Of a stretch of 62,090 nucleotides of DNA, positions 19,623-28,905 are shown in pieces. Below the pieces are notes generated by a model that saw only the letters and a list, made by a program, of their open reading frames with translations, searched no databases and was not told the origin of the DNA. The DNA lies in assembly GCA_014238945.1 (NCBI GenBank), contig JABAAB010000048.1:1-62090 (forward strand). Direction: 5' to 3'. Within the stretch, counting starts at the first letter, position 1. Every line of letters starts with the position of its first letter. The translations under genes and the position numbers were made by a program. Source of the DNA: Lysobacterales bacterium (GTDB taxonomy: Bacteria > Pseudomonadota > Gammaproteobacteria > Xanthomonadales > SZUA-36).

Positions 19623-20260
19623 GCTGCATCCTCCTGGTCCTTTAGCAGGCCGGTGAACAACAGTTTCATGACACCCTGGCTAAAACCGTCAGCATCATCG
19701 CTGAAACTGATGTCGGGAAGATGCTCCACAACCGGAGCGGTCTGGAAGAAAAATACATTCCCGGACACGATCATGAAAGCAGCCAGTGCCGGGTCAAGGT
19801 CTTCACGGAATTCCCCCTCCTGTTGTCCCTGGCGGATCATCGCCACCAAGCGGGAAAAACTTTCACCGACATAGTGCTGGGCAATTTCCCTGCCACGCTG
19901 CGAACCACCGGACAGGGTCTCACGTAAAATCAACTGTGTGGCGCGTTTATGAGCGAGGATGCTTTTCAGTTGCCCGGCTGAGAATTGAGATAATCGCTGA
20001 CTGAATGAACCGGGTGCGTCCACCAGTTCATCCAGCAAAGCTGAGGAGCGCCGGGCAGCAGAATTAAGCACCTCCTGGTACAGTGCTTTCTTCGATTTGA
20101 AATGATGGTAAATATTGGGTTTGCTGGTCCTGGCAAGTTTGGCGATGCTGCTCATCGAAATCGCATCGAAGCCCTTTTCAGAGAACAGGATCTCTGCCGC
20201 CTCCAATATGGCCTGCTCGCCGTTTGACTGGATTTTTGAATCTTCGTCGTTGTTTTCCAT
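19619..20260 (-). CDS. TetR-family transcriptional regulator of the RND operon
   Basis: 213 residues. The N-terminal HTH is clear: FSEKGFDAISMSSIAKLA (helix 1-2), then TSKPNIYHHFKSKKALYQEVL as the recognition helix and helix 4. The C-terminal ligand domain begins at about residue 60 and is typical of TetR_C regulators of efflux. It is the first gene of the tetR-adaptor-permease operon and overlaps the adaptor by 4 nt. The palindrome at 20292-20305, 32 nt before the start, is the expected operator, so the operon is likely autorepressed and released by pump substrates. Confidence 0.92.
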   Translation of the reverse strand: MENNDEDSKIQSNGEQAILEAAEILFSEKGFDAISMSSIAKLARTSKPNIYHHFKSKKALYQEVLNSAARRSSALLDELVDAPGSFSQRLSQFSAGQLKSILAHKRATQLILRETLSGGSQRGREIAQHYVGESFSRLVAMIRQGQQEGEFREDLDPALAAFMIVSGNVFFFQTAPVVEHLPDISFSDDADGFSQGVMKLLFTGLLKDQEDAA

Positions 20261-20291
20261 GAATGTTTGTCGCTGTTGTCTTGCTCGACTG

Positions 20292-20305
20292 ACCGAACGG
20301 TCGGT
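20292..20305. promoter_or_regulatory. Probable TetR operator
   Basis: ACCGAACGGTCGGT is an imperfect palindrome (two mismatched pairs of seven) of the ACCGACCGTTCGGT type seen upstream of many TetR/AcrR genes. It lies between tetR and the divergent dsbD gene, so it could affect both. Confidence 0.65.
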
Positions 20306-20478
20306 TAGTATATGTCTCAGTCAACCACCAATTCAAGTCATTCCAATGCATGCAATACAGGCGAGAGGGAGCATGTTCAGGTAAAATCCGCGCCGAGGAC
20401 AATGAAACTAGTGTGAGAATTCAGCGTCTATTTCGGGGCGATGAACATAAAACATATCCAGGCCGGTCATATTCGAAT

Positions 20479-22788
20479 ATGAACAACATAAAAACAACAT
20501 TGCTGGCAGCACTGCTGTCACTAACCCCATTGCTGACCAAGGCACTGGAGTTTGAAGATGTCAGGGAATATGGCGAGGTCTTCAAGATCTCGGCCCAGGC
20601 CACAGGCCGTGACCACATTGATGTCAGCTGGGATATCGCCGAGGACTATTATCTTTACAACAACAAGTTCCTGCGCTTCGAGACCGACACACCGGGAGTT
20701 GTAATCGGTGAACCGGGAATTCCGGAGGGCGAGCGAAAATTTGATGAGCTACTGGGTGAAGAGGTCATCAAGTTCCATCAACGGATCACCGTGGGGTTAC
20801 CACTTGATATCGTACCAACTGGTGTCAACCTGGTCAGCCTGAGGGTCCGTTCCCAGGGCTGTCTGGAAAATGTGCTGTGTTACCCGCCCACCGAGCAATT
20901 GCTGGCGGTCACTCTGCCCATGGAGAGGGATGCTTCAGTCCTGCTGCCATCATCGGCACCACCGCCTGCTACGCTGGCAGAATTGTGGGAACAACCGGCA
21001 TCGGGTATGACCGACGACCTGCTCAGCCAGCCAGCGGCCCTGCAACCACAGGATGCATTTACCTTCGAAGCCATTGGATTGTCCGAGGGCACCATCCTGG
21101 TTCGGTTCACCACCCAACCGGGTTATTACCTTTACCGTGACAAGTTTGATTTCAGGGTTATTGGAGATAGTGGATTTGAGGTCCGGCAGGCAGTCTTTCC
21201 GGCGGGCAGTATCAAGGATGACCCCGAGTTTGGCGAGGTAGAAGTTTATTTTGGTCCGATAGAGGTACCCGTGAGGGTAAACCGGCCGGCCGGCGGGGAG
21301 CAGACCATAACCTTTGAAGCTGACTACCAGGGTTGTCGCGATGGCGAAATTTGTTATCCACCACAAACCACCCGGGTCGATCTGGTGATGTCCTCATCGG
21401 CTGAAGCTATTTGGCTGGAACCACCGCGTGAACGGTCTGGGACGGACGAGCCGCGGGTTGACCAAGGAGCCAAAACAGATCCGGTTTCGGAGCAGGACAT
21501 GCTGGCGCGCATGTTGCTGAGTAATCCGGCGGGTGCATTGCTTGCATTTTTCATTGCCGGTTTATTGTTGGCCTTTACACCCTGTGTGTTCCCCATGGTG
21601 CCGATATTGTCCGGCATCATTGCGGGCCAGGGTGAGAACATGACCACCAACAGGGCATTCTGGTTGTCACTGGTCTACGTGTTGGCCATGGCGGTTACCT
21701 ATACCATCGCGGGTGTGCTGGCCGGTTTGTTTGGTCAGAACCTGCAGGCCCTGTTCCAGGACCCGTGGATCCTGGGTTTCATTATTGCCCTGTTTATCGC
21801 GCTGGCACTGTCGATGTTCGGTTTTTACGAGTTGCAGTTACCCACCGCTTTGCAAACCCGGTTAACCCGGGCCAGCAACCGTCAACAGGGAGGTAACCTG
21901 GCCGGTGTGGCGGTCATGGGGTTTTTGTCGGCACTGATCGTAGGGCCCTGTGTGGCCCCACCGCTGGCGGCCGCTTTGATTGTCATTGGTGCCTCGGGCA
22001 GTGCCTTGCTGGGCGGCTCAGCCCTGTTCGCTTTGTCCATGGGTATGGGTGTGCCGTTGATCCTGTTCGGGGTTTCTGCCGGCAAACTGGTGCCCAGGGC
22101 AGGTGCGTGGATGGATACCATCAAGGCGGTATTTGGTATCGGCTTGCTGGCACTGGCCATCTGGATGCTCGAACGTATAGTGCAGGGCCCGGTTATCCTG
22201 CTGCTGTGGGGTGTGCTGGCAATTGCCAGTGGTGTCTATCTCGGTGCGCTGGAACGCATACCCGATGGTGCCTCCGGTTGGTGGCGTCTGTGGAAGACAG
22301 CAGGAATCGTACTGTTGTTGATCGGGGTCATCGAGATTATCGGTGCCGCCTCCGGGGCGGATAACTGGCTGAGACCACTCGCGGGTCTCGGCAAAACCGG
22401 CCAATCCCAGGCCAGCCAGGTTGAATTCCATCGCATCAAGTCCCTGCAGGACCTGGATGCCGTGGTAGCCAGTGCCAACCAGGCGGGTCAACCAGTCATG
22501 CTGGATTTCTACGCGGACTGGTGCGTCGAGTGCGTGCGAATGGAACGCAACACCTTTAATGAACTGGAAATCCAGGCCTTGTTCAGACGCATCAGGCCGA
22601 TACAGGCTGATGTGACCGAACACGACGATATCGACCAGGCGCTGATGGCAAAATATCAAATCATCGGCCCACCGGCGATCCTGTTTTTTGATCGTGAGGG
22701 GAATGAACTCCGTGCCTACCGCCTGGTGGGTTACTTCGAGGCAGAAGAGTTTGCAGCACACCTCAACAAGGTACTTGAAGCACATTGA
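20479..22788 (+). CDS. dsbD: Thiol:disulfide interchange protein DsbD with two N-terminal domains
   Basis: 769 residues from ATG 20479, longer than the usual ~565-600. Carries electrons from cytoplasmic thioredoxin across the inner membrane to periplasmic thiol proteins. A signal peptide (MNNIKTTLLAALLSLTPLLTKA) is followed by two tandem DsbD-alpha domains: one with QGC(128)LENVLC(134)YPP and another with QGC(286)RDGEIC(292)YPP. The eight-helix core has FTPC369VFPMVPILSG and VGPC491VAPPLA, its redox Cys pair. The C-terminal thioredoxin domain has WC682VEC685. The duplicated alpha domain is the oddity. The start has no strong ribosome site but gives a proper signal peptide. Stop and next start share an A (TGATG), coupling it to the TlpA-like gene. 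Confidence 0.92.
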   Translation: MNNIKTTLLAALLSLTPLLTKALEFEDVREYGEVFKISAQATGRDHIDVSWDIAEDYYLYNNKFLRFETDTPGVVIGEPGIPEGERKFDELLGEEVIKFHQRITVGLPLDIVPTGVNLVSLRVRSQGCLENVLCYPPTEQLLAVTLPMERDASVLLPSSAPPPATLAELWEQPASGMTDDLLSQPAALQPQDAFTFEAIGLSEGTILVRFTTQPGYYLYRDKFDFRVIGDSGFEVRQAVFPAGSIKDDPEFGEVEVYFGPIEVPVRVNRPAGGEQTITFEADYQGCRDGEICYPPQTTRVDLVMSSSAEAIWLEPPRERSGTDEPRVDQGAKTDPVSEQDMLARMLLSNPAGALLAFFIAGLLLAFTPCVFPMVPILSGIIAGQGENMTTNRAFWLSLVYVLAMAVTYTIAGVLAGLFGQNLQALFQDPWILGFIIALFIALALSMFGFYELQLPTALQTRLTRASNRQQGGNLAGVAVMGFLSALIVGPCVAPPLAAALIVIGASGSALLGGSALFALSMGMGVPLILFGVSAGKLVPRAGAWMDTIKAVFGIGLLALAIWMLERIVQGPVILLLWGVLAIASGVYLGALERIPDGASGWWRLWKTAGIVLLLIGVIEIIGAASGADNWLRPLAGLGKTGQSQASQVEFHRIKSLQDLDAVVASANQAGQPVMLDFYADWCVECVRMERNTFNELEIQALFRRIRPIQADVTEHDDIDQALMAKYQIIGPPAILFFDREGNELRAYRLVGYFEAEEFAAHLNKVLEAH

Positions 22789-23324
22789 TGGCCCGCTTGC
22801 TGGTCATCCTGGTTGCTGTTGCAGCGCTAATTGCTGGAATCTACACTTCCTCCCGCTACCGCAGCCCAGATATCCCGGCACCACCAGTTGCGAGCAATGA
22901 CATCACCGGCAGTCAACGGCCCGATTTTCGTCTTGGCAGCAACACCGGTGAAATGGTTGGCCCGGCAGATTTTTCCGGTAAGACGCTACTGATCAATTTC
23001 TGGGCAACCTGGTGCAAACCCTGTGTCAAGGAGATGCCCATGCTGGTGGAAATACAGGCGGAGCATGAGCAGGCGGGCTTGCAAGTCATCGGAATTGCAC
23101 TGGATGATGTACAGCGTGCACGGGAGTTCGCTGAAAAACTGGGGATCACTTATCCCGTGCTGGTGGGCGCTGCCGATGTCATGGCGACCAGTTACGCCTA
23201 TGGAAATTCAACCGGAATGTTGCCCTACACTGTGTTGGTGGACAATCAGGGTGTCATTCGCTGGCAATTTCTGGGTGAGATCAAGCGCGATGAGCTCGCG
23301 GCGCTGCTGGAACAGGTGCTATAG
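22788..23324 (+). CDS. TlpA-like membrane-anchored thioredoxin
   Basis: 178 residues from ATG 22788 (TGATG overlap with dsbD). An N-terminal hydrophobic anchor (LLVILVAVAALIAGIYTSS) is followed by a periplasmic TlpA/ResA-type thioredoxin domain with PDFRLGSNTG, NFWATWC76KPC79VKEMP, GIALDD and LPYTVLVDNQG containing the cis-Pro. It is a likely recipient of reducing power from DsbD, as the coupling suggests, serving for example cytochrome c maturation or disulfide reduction. Specific partner unknown. Confidence 0.88.
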   Translation: MARLLVILVAVAALIAGIYTSSRYRSPDIPAPPVASNDITGSQRPDFRLGSNTGEMVGPADFSGKTLLINFWATWCKPCVKEMPMLVEIQAEHEQAGLQVIGIALDDVQRAREFAEKLGITYPVLVGAADVMATSYAYGNSTGMLPYTVLVDNQGVIRWQFLGEIKRDELAALLEQVL

Positions 23325-23582
23325 CCTTCCTATAAGGCACGGCAATCCCCACACAGGCGGGGACCTCCTAACGCTTTCGTGATCTGAATCAATGGCACTA
23401 CACAACGCTCTGCCAGCGCACGGAGGTCTTGGGTTCCGCTACTCGCGGCCCCGGATGACGGTGCTATTTTGTCTATATTGCGTATCGATTGTGCGGCTAA
23501 CTTCGTCAATACGGTACCGAACGGTGGACAAATGCATGTTTTTCGGGCAGACTTGGCGCCCCCTGACGAGGAACACCCGAAA

Positions 23583-24041
23583 GTGGTCAGAATTTGTGTA
23601 CTAAACGGCCCCAACCTGAATCTGCTCGGTCAGCGTGAACCCGGACAATACGGCACACGCAGTCTGGATGACATCATGCAGGAACTGGAACAGTTTGCCG
23701 GCAATTGCGGAGTTAAACTCGAGCATTTGCAGACCAATTCGGAAGGGGAAATGGTCGATGCAATCCAACACGCTGGCGCTCGTACAGGTGAGAGCGGGGT
23801 CGACTACATCATCATCAACCCGGCAGCTTACACCCACACCAGTGTGGCCATCAGGGATGCATTGCTGGCGGTGGAAATTCCATTTGTAGAGGTACATCTC
23901 TCGGCAGTGAGTTCCCGGGAGCCCTTTCGACAGGTCACCTATTTTTCCGACATCGCCGTCGGGGTGATCTCCGGCTTTCGTGGAGAAAGTTATTTGCTGG
24001 CCCTGCAGGCCATACTGAATCGAATTGAACCAGAAGCCTGA
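23583..24041 (+). CDS. aroQ: 3-dehydroquinate dehydratase, type II
   Basis: 152 residues from GTG 23583, with GAGGAA 9 nt upstream; this gives the usual family length, whereas the longer frame adds 38 unmatched residues. Dehydrates 3-dehydroquinate to 3-dehydroshikimate in aromatic amino acid synthesis. Visible: ICVLNGPNLNLLGQREPGQYG with the catalytic Tyr on the lid loop (REPGQYG), INPAAYTHTSVAIRDAL, and the EVHLSAVSSREPFR motif with the catalytic His. It is first in aroQ-accB-accC-prmA, a gene order typical of Gammaproteobacteria. Confidence is high; the start is moderately sure. Confidence 0.92.
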   Translation: MVRICVLNGPNLNLLGQREPGQYGTRSLDDIMQELEQFAGNCGVKLEHLQTNSEGEMVDAIQHAGARTGESGVDYIIINPAAYTHTSVAIRDALLAVEIPFVEVHLSAVSSREPFRQVTYFSDIAVGVISGFRGESYLLALQAILNRIEPEA

Positions 24042-24077
24042 GCCTGAAACTCGGGTCTGATGCGGGAGTAAGAACAC

Positions 24078-24539
24078 GTGGATATCCGAAAGATAAAGAA
24101 ACTCATCGAGTTGTTGGAAGAATCCAACCTGACGGAGATTGAAATCGTAGAAGGCGAGGAGTCCGTGCGCCTGATACGTGGCGTTCAGACTGTTGCAGCA
24201 CCCGTAATGGCAACCCCGCCTGCACCGGTTCTGGAACCACCGCGTGCGAGCCCATCTGCGGTAGCTTTGGAGCAGGCTGTGGATGATGAAGACCTGGTGC
24301 CGGATGGTGAGCCCGTGCTGGCACCGATGGTCGGAACGTTTTACGCCTCCTCAAGTCCGGAAGTACAACCTTTTGTCAGCCTGGGCCAGAGCGTAAGCGT
24401 CGGTGATACGCTGTGTATCATCGAGGCCATGAAGATGTTCAACCAGATAGAGGCCGATGTATCGGGCACAATCGTGGCGATACTGGCCGAGAACGGTCAG
24501 CCGGTGGAATATGATCAGCCGCTGTTCGTAATCCGCTGA
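24078..24539 (+). CDS. accB: Biotin carboxyl carrier protein of acetyl-CoA carboxylase
   Basis: 153 residues from GTG 24078 (GGGAG upstream). The N-terminal [16 protein letters not shown] helix binds the carboxylase; a Pro/Ala-rich linker (residues 40-70) separates it from the biotinyl domain with the EAMKM motif, where Lys119 carries biotin. It shuttles CO2 between AccC and AccAD for malonyl-CoA synthesis. It is followed 18 nt later by accC, as usual. Confidence 0.96.
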   Translation: MDIRKIKKLIELLEESNLTEIEIVEGEESVRLIRGVQTVAAPVMATPPAPVLEPPRASPSAVALEQAVDDEDLVPDGEPVLAPMVGTFYASSSPEVQPFVSLGQSVSVGDTLCIIEAMKMFNQIEADVSGTIVAILAENGQPVEYDQPLFVIR

Positions 24540-24556
24540 TTACAGGTTAAATACCC

Positions 24557-25921
24557 ATGCCAGTACTTGAGAAACTCGTTATTGCAAACCGTGGAGAAAT
24601 TGCTCTGCGGATACTGCGCGCCTGCCATTCCATGGGCATCAAGACGGTGGCCGTTCACTCCACCGTGGACCGGAATCTGAAACACGTGGCGCTTGCCGAT
24701 GAGGCCGTATGTATCGGCCCTGCGGCCGGTGCAGAAAGCTATCTGAATATCCCGGCCATCATTGCTGCCACGGAAGTCACCGATGCCATGGCGGTACATC
24801 CAGGCTACGGATTTCTTGCCGAGAACGCCGATTTTGCAGAACGGGTGGAACAAAGTGGATTCATTTTTATCGGCCCGCGCCCGGAAACCATCCGCTTGAT
24901 GGGTGACAAGGTTTCGGCCATCAAGGCGATGAACGAGGCCGGTGTGCCCTGTGTACCCGGGTCCGACGGTGCCCTGACCGACGATATAGCGGAATCTCAC
25001 ACGATCGCCAGGCGTATCGGTTATCCCATCATCATCAAGGCGGCAGCAGGTGGTGGTGGCCGCGGAATGCGTGTGGTCCACACCGAGGCCCATCTGTCCA
25101 ATGCACTGCAGTTGACCAGGCAGGAGGCCCAGACCGCATTTGGTGACGGATGTGTGTACATGGAAAAGTTCCTCGAGAACCCCCGTCACATCGAAGTACA
25201 GGTAATGGCAGACCAATATGGCAATGCCATCCATCTTGGTGAGCGTGATTGTTCAACCCAGCGGCGTCACCAGAAAGTGATCGAGGAAGCACCGGCGCCC
25301 GGAATCACACCCGGACAACGCGAAGAAATCGGTCGGGTATGTGTCAATGCCTGCAAACGGATTGGCTATCGTGGAGCCGGGACCTTTGAATTCCTGTATG
25401 ACAGCGGCAGGTTCTATTTCATCGAAATGAACACGCGTATCCAGGTAGAACACCCGGTCAGTGAGCGTATTACCGGCGTTGACCTGATCAAGGAACAAAT
25501 ACGTGTCGCTGCCGGTGAACGACTCTCTTATACCCAGGAAGAGATCGTGATCCGTGGCCACGCCATTGAATGCCGTATCAACGCTGAAGACCCGGAGTCA
25601 TTCATCCCCTGCCCTGGCACCATCGACGGTTTTCACGCACCCGGAGGACCCGGTATCCGGGTCGATTCACACATCTATGACAGCTACAAAGTCCCACCAA
25701 ACTATGATTCTATGATCGGCAAGGTCATTGCACATGGTGAAGACCGCCAGACGGCGATTGCCCGTATGCGCATGGCACTTGATGAAATGGTGCTCAATGG
25801 CATCAAGACCAATATTCCGCTGCATCGCTGGCTGCTACTCGATCCCGGATTTGTGAAGGGTGGATTCAATATCCATTATCTTGAAAAGCGGCTCGCTGAC
25901 AGGGCATCCGAGCAATCCTGA
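24557..25921 (+). CDS. accC: Biotin carboxylase subunit of acetyl-CoA carboxylase
   Basis: 454 residues. Uses ATP and bicarbonate to carboxylate the biotin on AccB. Visible: [16 protein letters not shown] at the N-terminus, [11 protein letters not shown], the ATP-grasp glycine-rich [50 protein letters not shown] with catalytic Glu/Arg, and the RINAEDP tail. Co-transcribed with accB and probably prmA downstream (25 nt gap). Confidence 0.97.
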   Translation: MPVLEKLVIANRGEIALRILRACHSMGIKTVAVHSTVDRNLKHVALADEAVCIGPAAGAESYLNIPAIIAATEVTDAMAVHPGYGFLAENADFAERVEQSGFIFIGPRPETIRLMGDKVSAIKAMNEAGVPCVPGSDGALTDDIAESHTIARRIGYPIIIKAAAGGGGRGMRVVHTEAHLSNALQLTRQEAQTAFGDGCVYMEKFLENPRHIEVQVMADQYGNAIHLGERDCSTQRRHQKVIEEAPAPGITPGQREEIGRVCVNACKRIGYRGAGTFEFLYDSGRFYFIEMNTRIQVEHPVSERITGVDLIKEQIRVAAGERLSYTQEEIVIRGHAIECRINAEDPESFIPCPGTIDGFHAPGGPGIRVDSHIYDSYKVPPNYDSMIGKVIAHGEDRQTAIARMRMALDEMVLNGIKTNIPLHRWLLLDPGFVKGGFNIHYLEKRLADRASEQS

Positions 25922-25946
25922 TGTTGACCCCGGCGGGGATACTGCC

Positions 25947-26852
25947 ATGTCCTGGCTGGAATTGAGTGTTAGGGTGGCCCGTCAGCACGCGTCACTGGTT
26001 GAATCCCTGTTAAAAAATGAACCGGTACTTGCCGTAACTCTGACCGACGATGCCGACAATCCGGTACTCGAACCCGGGGTCGGGGAAACACCCTTGTGGC
26101 CGTCGGTATGTGTTACCGCCCTTTTTGATGAGCACATTGCACTCGAGCCACTGGCGCGCATGCTCAGCCTGGTGCCCGGTATTGACCGGCCTCAACACGT
26201 CAATTTCCGCACCCTGGACGACCAGCAATGGGAGCGTAGCTGGATGGAACGATTCAAACCCATGCAGTTTGGTCGCCGACTGTGGATTGTTCCGGGCGAG
26301 ATGGACGTGCCCCGGGACGCTGTTCATGTCATCAGACTGGATCCCGGCCTGGCATTTGGAACCGGTACCCATCCGACTACCCGGCTATGTCTCCAATGGA
26401 TGGACGGTCATGTCTTTAACGACCGGGTGGTCATGGATTATGGGTGTGGTTCAGGAGTGCTGGGGATTGCGGCGGCCATCAAGGGCGCAAGAAAGGTAGT
26501 TTGCATCGACAACGACCCGCAAGCATTAAGCGCAACGCTGGACAACGCGGTTCGCAATGCAGTGGCCGACCGGGTTGAAGTCCTGGCACCCGAACAACTG
26601 GGCCCACTGCAGGCCGATGTGGTCGTGGCCAACATACTTGCGGCACCCCTGATTGAACTGGCACCGGTGTTGCTTTCCTGTCTGAGCCCCGGAGGATTCC
26701 TGGTATTGTCCGGCATACTCGTGGAACAGACAGATGAAGTGAAGACCGCATACCTGCGTCACACCGATGATATCGTGACCCGCGATGAACAGGGCTGGGT
26801 GCGTTTGTGTTGTCACAAGCCTCTCTTGTCGACCGCTGAACAGGTCCGGTAG
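25947..26852 (+). CDS. prmA: Ribosomal protein L11 methyltransferase
   Basis: 301 residues from ATG 25947 (MSWLELSV), the usual start; a longer frame runs back into accC and is dropped. Trimethylates residues of L11 with S-adenosylmethionine. Visible: the N-terminal L11-recognition domain, RLDPGLAFGTGTHPTT, the SAM-binding MDYGCGSGVLGIAAA, DNDPQAL and DVVVANILAAPLIELAP (NPPY-like motif is NILA). It follows accC as in many Gammaproteobacteria. The next gene begins 2 nt after the stop. Confidence 0.94.
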   Translation: MSWLELSVRVARQHASLVESLLKNEPVLAVTLTDDADNPVLEPGVGETPLWPSVCVTALFDEHIALEPLARMLSLVPGIDRPQHVNFRTLDDQQWERSWMERFKPMQFGRRLWIVPGEMDVPRDAVHVIRLDPGLAFGTGTHPTTRLCLQWMDGHVFNDRVVMDYGCGSGVLGIAAAIKGARKVVCIDNDPQALSATLDNAVRNAVADRVEVLAPEQLGPLQADVVVANILAAPLIELAPVLLSCLSPGGFLVLSGILVEQTDEVKTAYLRHTDDIVTRDEQGWVRLCCHKPLLSTAEQVR

Positions 26853-26854
26853 CG

Positions 26855-27745
26855 ATGGGGTCTTTAAGAATAACTCAGCAACTTTCGGATTTTCTGGCCT
26901 ACGTGCTGATCCCCGGCCTCGCCGTGATCCTGCCTGCGGCCACTTCCCGGCGAATTATGGCGAGGGCATCACGTTGGCACTGGTTCATGTCTGCGGCGGC
27001 CGGCAGTGCGTTCGAAGGGGCTTCGGTGATTGTTGAAATCGACGATGAAGCAAGCTGGAAAAAACGCTGGAAGCAGGTGGAACTGCTGGAAGTGCGTGAT
27101 TTGTACATGATGTTGTGTGGTCGGTCACGGTCGGTGCTGGCAGAAGTGGAATTCATGGCCCCGGCTGAAACAGCGAAAGACCGGGTCATCATCGGCATGC
27201 ACTGGGGCCCGTCCATCTCCATACTTAAACTTTTGCAGGTGGCAAAGCTTGATCCTGCTTTACCCTATCGTCCACCCGAGAAACAGGTTTTGCGAATCAG
27301 GCCGTTTTACTACCTGTTCAGCACCATGGCCGCCCGTTACATGGTCAAGACCATGGGTAACCGTGCTATAGCCGTTGGTGGAGCTGGAAAGAGACTGCGT
27401 GCCATGATGGATCAACCCGGCAGTGTCATCGTGGTCATGGACGCACCCCCAATGGAAGGCAGACCGACCGTGACTGCGCCGGTACTGGGCCAAAGTGCGG
27501 TGTTCAATGCAGGCTTCCCGGAGATTCTCGTAAAACGGCAAAAGGAATACGTGTTTTACGCGATCAGTTTGCAAGAGGGTGATTCTGTGCTTAAGAAACT
27601 GGAGATGGAAGGTCCATTCACCTCTGACAGTGTGGAAGGGTTCCTGCGGAAATACGCCGAATTCCTGGGCCGTCATGTGGCATCAGATCCTTCCCAGTGG
27701 CGTATCTGGCATGTTGCACGACAGTTCTGGGTGGACCAAGACTGA
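26855..27745 (+). CDS. Acyltransferase-superfamily-like protein, catalytic motif degenerate
   Basis: 296 residues. Overall it looks like a distant LpxL/LPLAT member: hydrophobic N-terminus with LAYVLIPGLAVILP, central RVIIGMHWGPSISILK in the position of the acyltransferase H-x4-D/E motif, VIVVMDAPPMEGRP resembling the LpxL DQ-region, and a terminal WRIWHVARQFW. But the motif reads H-W-G-P-S-I, with no acidic residue at the fifth place, so it may be inactive or a different enzyme. The start is 2 nt after prmA, suggesting coupling. Alternative: an unrelated membrane-associated protein. I do not assign a function. Confidence 0.55.
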   Translation: MGSLRITQQLSDFLAYVLIPGLAVILPAATSRRIMARASRWHWFMSAAAGSAFEGASVIVEIDDEASWKKRWKQVELLEVRDLYMMLCGRSRSVLAEVEFMAPAETAKDRVIIGMHWGPSISILKLLQVAKLDPALPYRPPEKQVLRIRPFYYLFSTMAARYMVKTMGNRAIAVGGAGKRLRAMMDQPGSVIVVMDAPPMEGRPTVTAPVLGQSAVFNAGFPEILVKRQKEYVFYAISLQEGDSVLKKLEMEGPFTSDSVEGFLRKYAEFLGRHVASDPSQWRIWHVARQFWVDQD

Positions 27746-27930
27746 GAGAATTGCCTGTTATTTTTGTGCAGTGTGCGCCAGGGTAACAAGAGATAAGGAG
27801 CAGCATTCAAGCTCGGCCAGATGCAGTCTATGCACCTGACCTTTTTGCTGATTCAATATCATCCTGCAAGGCACAACAAAGAATTGCGGGTTAATGCTTT
27901 TCCCTCATTTCAAACTGGAGTGTAAGCAAC

Positions 27931-27936
27931 TACAAT
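27931..27936 (+). promoter_or_regulatory. Possible promoter of cphB
   Basis: TACAAT is a 5/6 match to the -10 consensus, 30 nt before the cphB start. The matching -35 (TTTCAA at 27908-27913, 17-bp spacing) is poor. Confidence 0.3.
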
Positions 27937-27965
27937 ATGCGCCCCGAATTGAAGGTGCAAACCAG

Positions 27966-28793
27966 ATGAGTCCGGCAATACCCCGAAAAGACCAGTCCCG
28001 TGGATACTTGATTCCCATCGGCGGAGCTGAAGCCAAACGCAAGGACCCGGTCATTCTCCGGCGTTTTGTCGAGCTATGCGGTGCTGAAGAGGCCCGCATC
28101 CTCATCATTCCAACCGCCTCACTGCTGAACGAAACCGGTCCCATGTACGAGGAATTGTTTGAGAGTATGGGAGCGAAAGCGGTCTGTATCCCGATCGAGG
28201 ACCGTGACCATTGTTACCAGGATGACATCCTGGACAAACTGGAAAAGGCCACCGGTGTCTTTATCACCGGCGGCAACCAGTTACGTCTGAGCACCATTCT
28301 GGGTGGTACACCCGTAGCCCGGGCCATACGCAGGTTGAATTCAGTAGGTGTGCACATGGCCGGTACTTCCGCCGGGGCAGCCATCATCTCCGAACACATG
28401 ATAGCCGGTGGCAGGAGTGGTCCTTCACCACGAGAAAGCGGGGTGGTGCTGGCGCCCGGACTTGGGCTGACCAACCGTGTGATTATTGACCAGCATTTCA
28501 ACAAGCGTGGTCGTCTTGGACGTCTGCTGGCAGCCCTGTCATTCAATCCATTTATCTGTGGGCTGGGTATTGACGAAAATACCGCGGCTTTCATAGGGCC
28601 TGACGGGGATTTGGAAGTCGTGGGTCATGGTACTGTGACGGTGGTTGACCCGTCTGAACTTCGACATTCGTCGATGAGTTACGTAGGAAAAGCACAAGCT
28701 GTTTCGCTGGTGGGTCTGAAACTTCATGTGTTGGCCAGTGGCTCACAGTTCAATCTGGAGACACGGGAGGCGACCCTGGAAAAAGGAAGCTGA
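27966..28793 (+). CDS. cphB: Cyanophycinase, intracellular (peptidase S51)
   Basis: 275 residues from ATG 27966 (AAGGTG upstream). No signal peptide, so it is the intracellular type. It cuts cyanophycin, the polymer of aspartate with arginine side chains, to beta-Asp-Arg dipeptides. Visible: RGYLIPIGGAEAK at the start, IIPTAS, FITGGNQLRLSTIL, the nucleophile elbow GTSAGA (Ser135), and a late DQHFNKRGRLGRLL and GLGIDENTAAF as in CphB. It lies directly before the synthetase gene, as usual for cyanophycin loci. High confidence. Confidence 0.93.
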   Translation: MSPAIPRKDQSRGYLIPIGGAEAKRKDPVILRRFVELCGAEEARILIIPTASLLNETGPMYEELFESMGAKAVCIPIEDRDHCYQDDILDKLEKATGVFITGGNQLRLSTILGGTPVARAIRRLNSVGVHMAGTSAGAAIISEHMIAGGRSGPSPRESGVVLAPGLGLTNRVIIDQHFNKRGRLGRLLAALSFNPFICGLGIDENTAAFIGPDGDLEVVGHGTVTVVDPSELRHSSMSYVGKAQAVSLVGLKLHVLASGSQFNLETREATLEKGS

Positions 28794-28905
28794 GTATAAA
28801 TCGGCGGCATAGCTGTGCCTGCCCCAGGCCGCTTGTGATATGTTTAGAGGTCTCACCGCACATTAATAAACACTGTTTTACATTGGTACGAATGAAGGTC
28901 TTGTT

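Noticed and set aside
22018-22785. 255-codon open frame opposite dsbD
   Set aside because: Antisense of the DsbD core and thioredoxin domain, with no recognisable motif.
23325-23370. Hairpin TCCCC...GGGGA as terminator after the TlpA-like gene
   Set aside because: Stem of only 5 bp and no T-run; not convincing.
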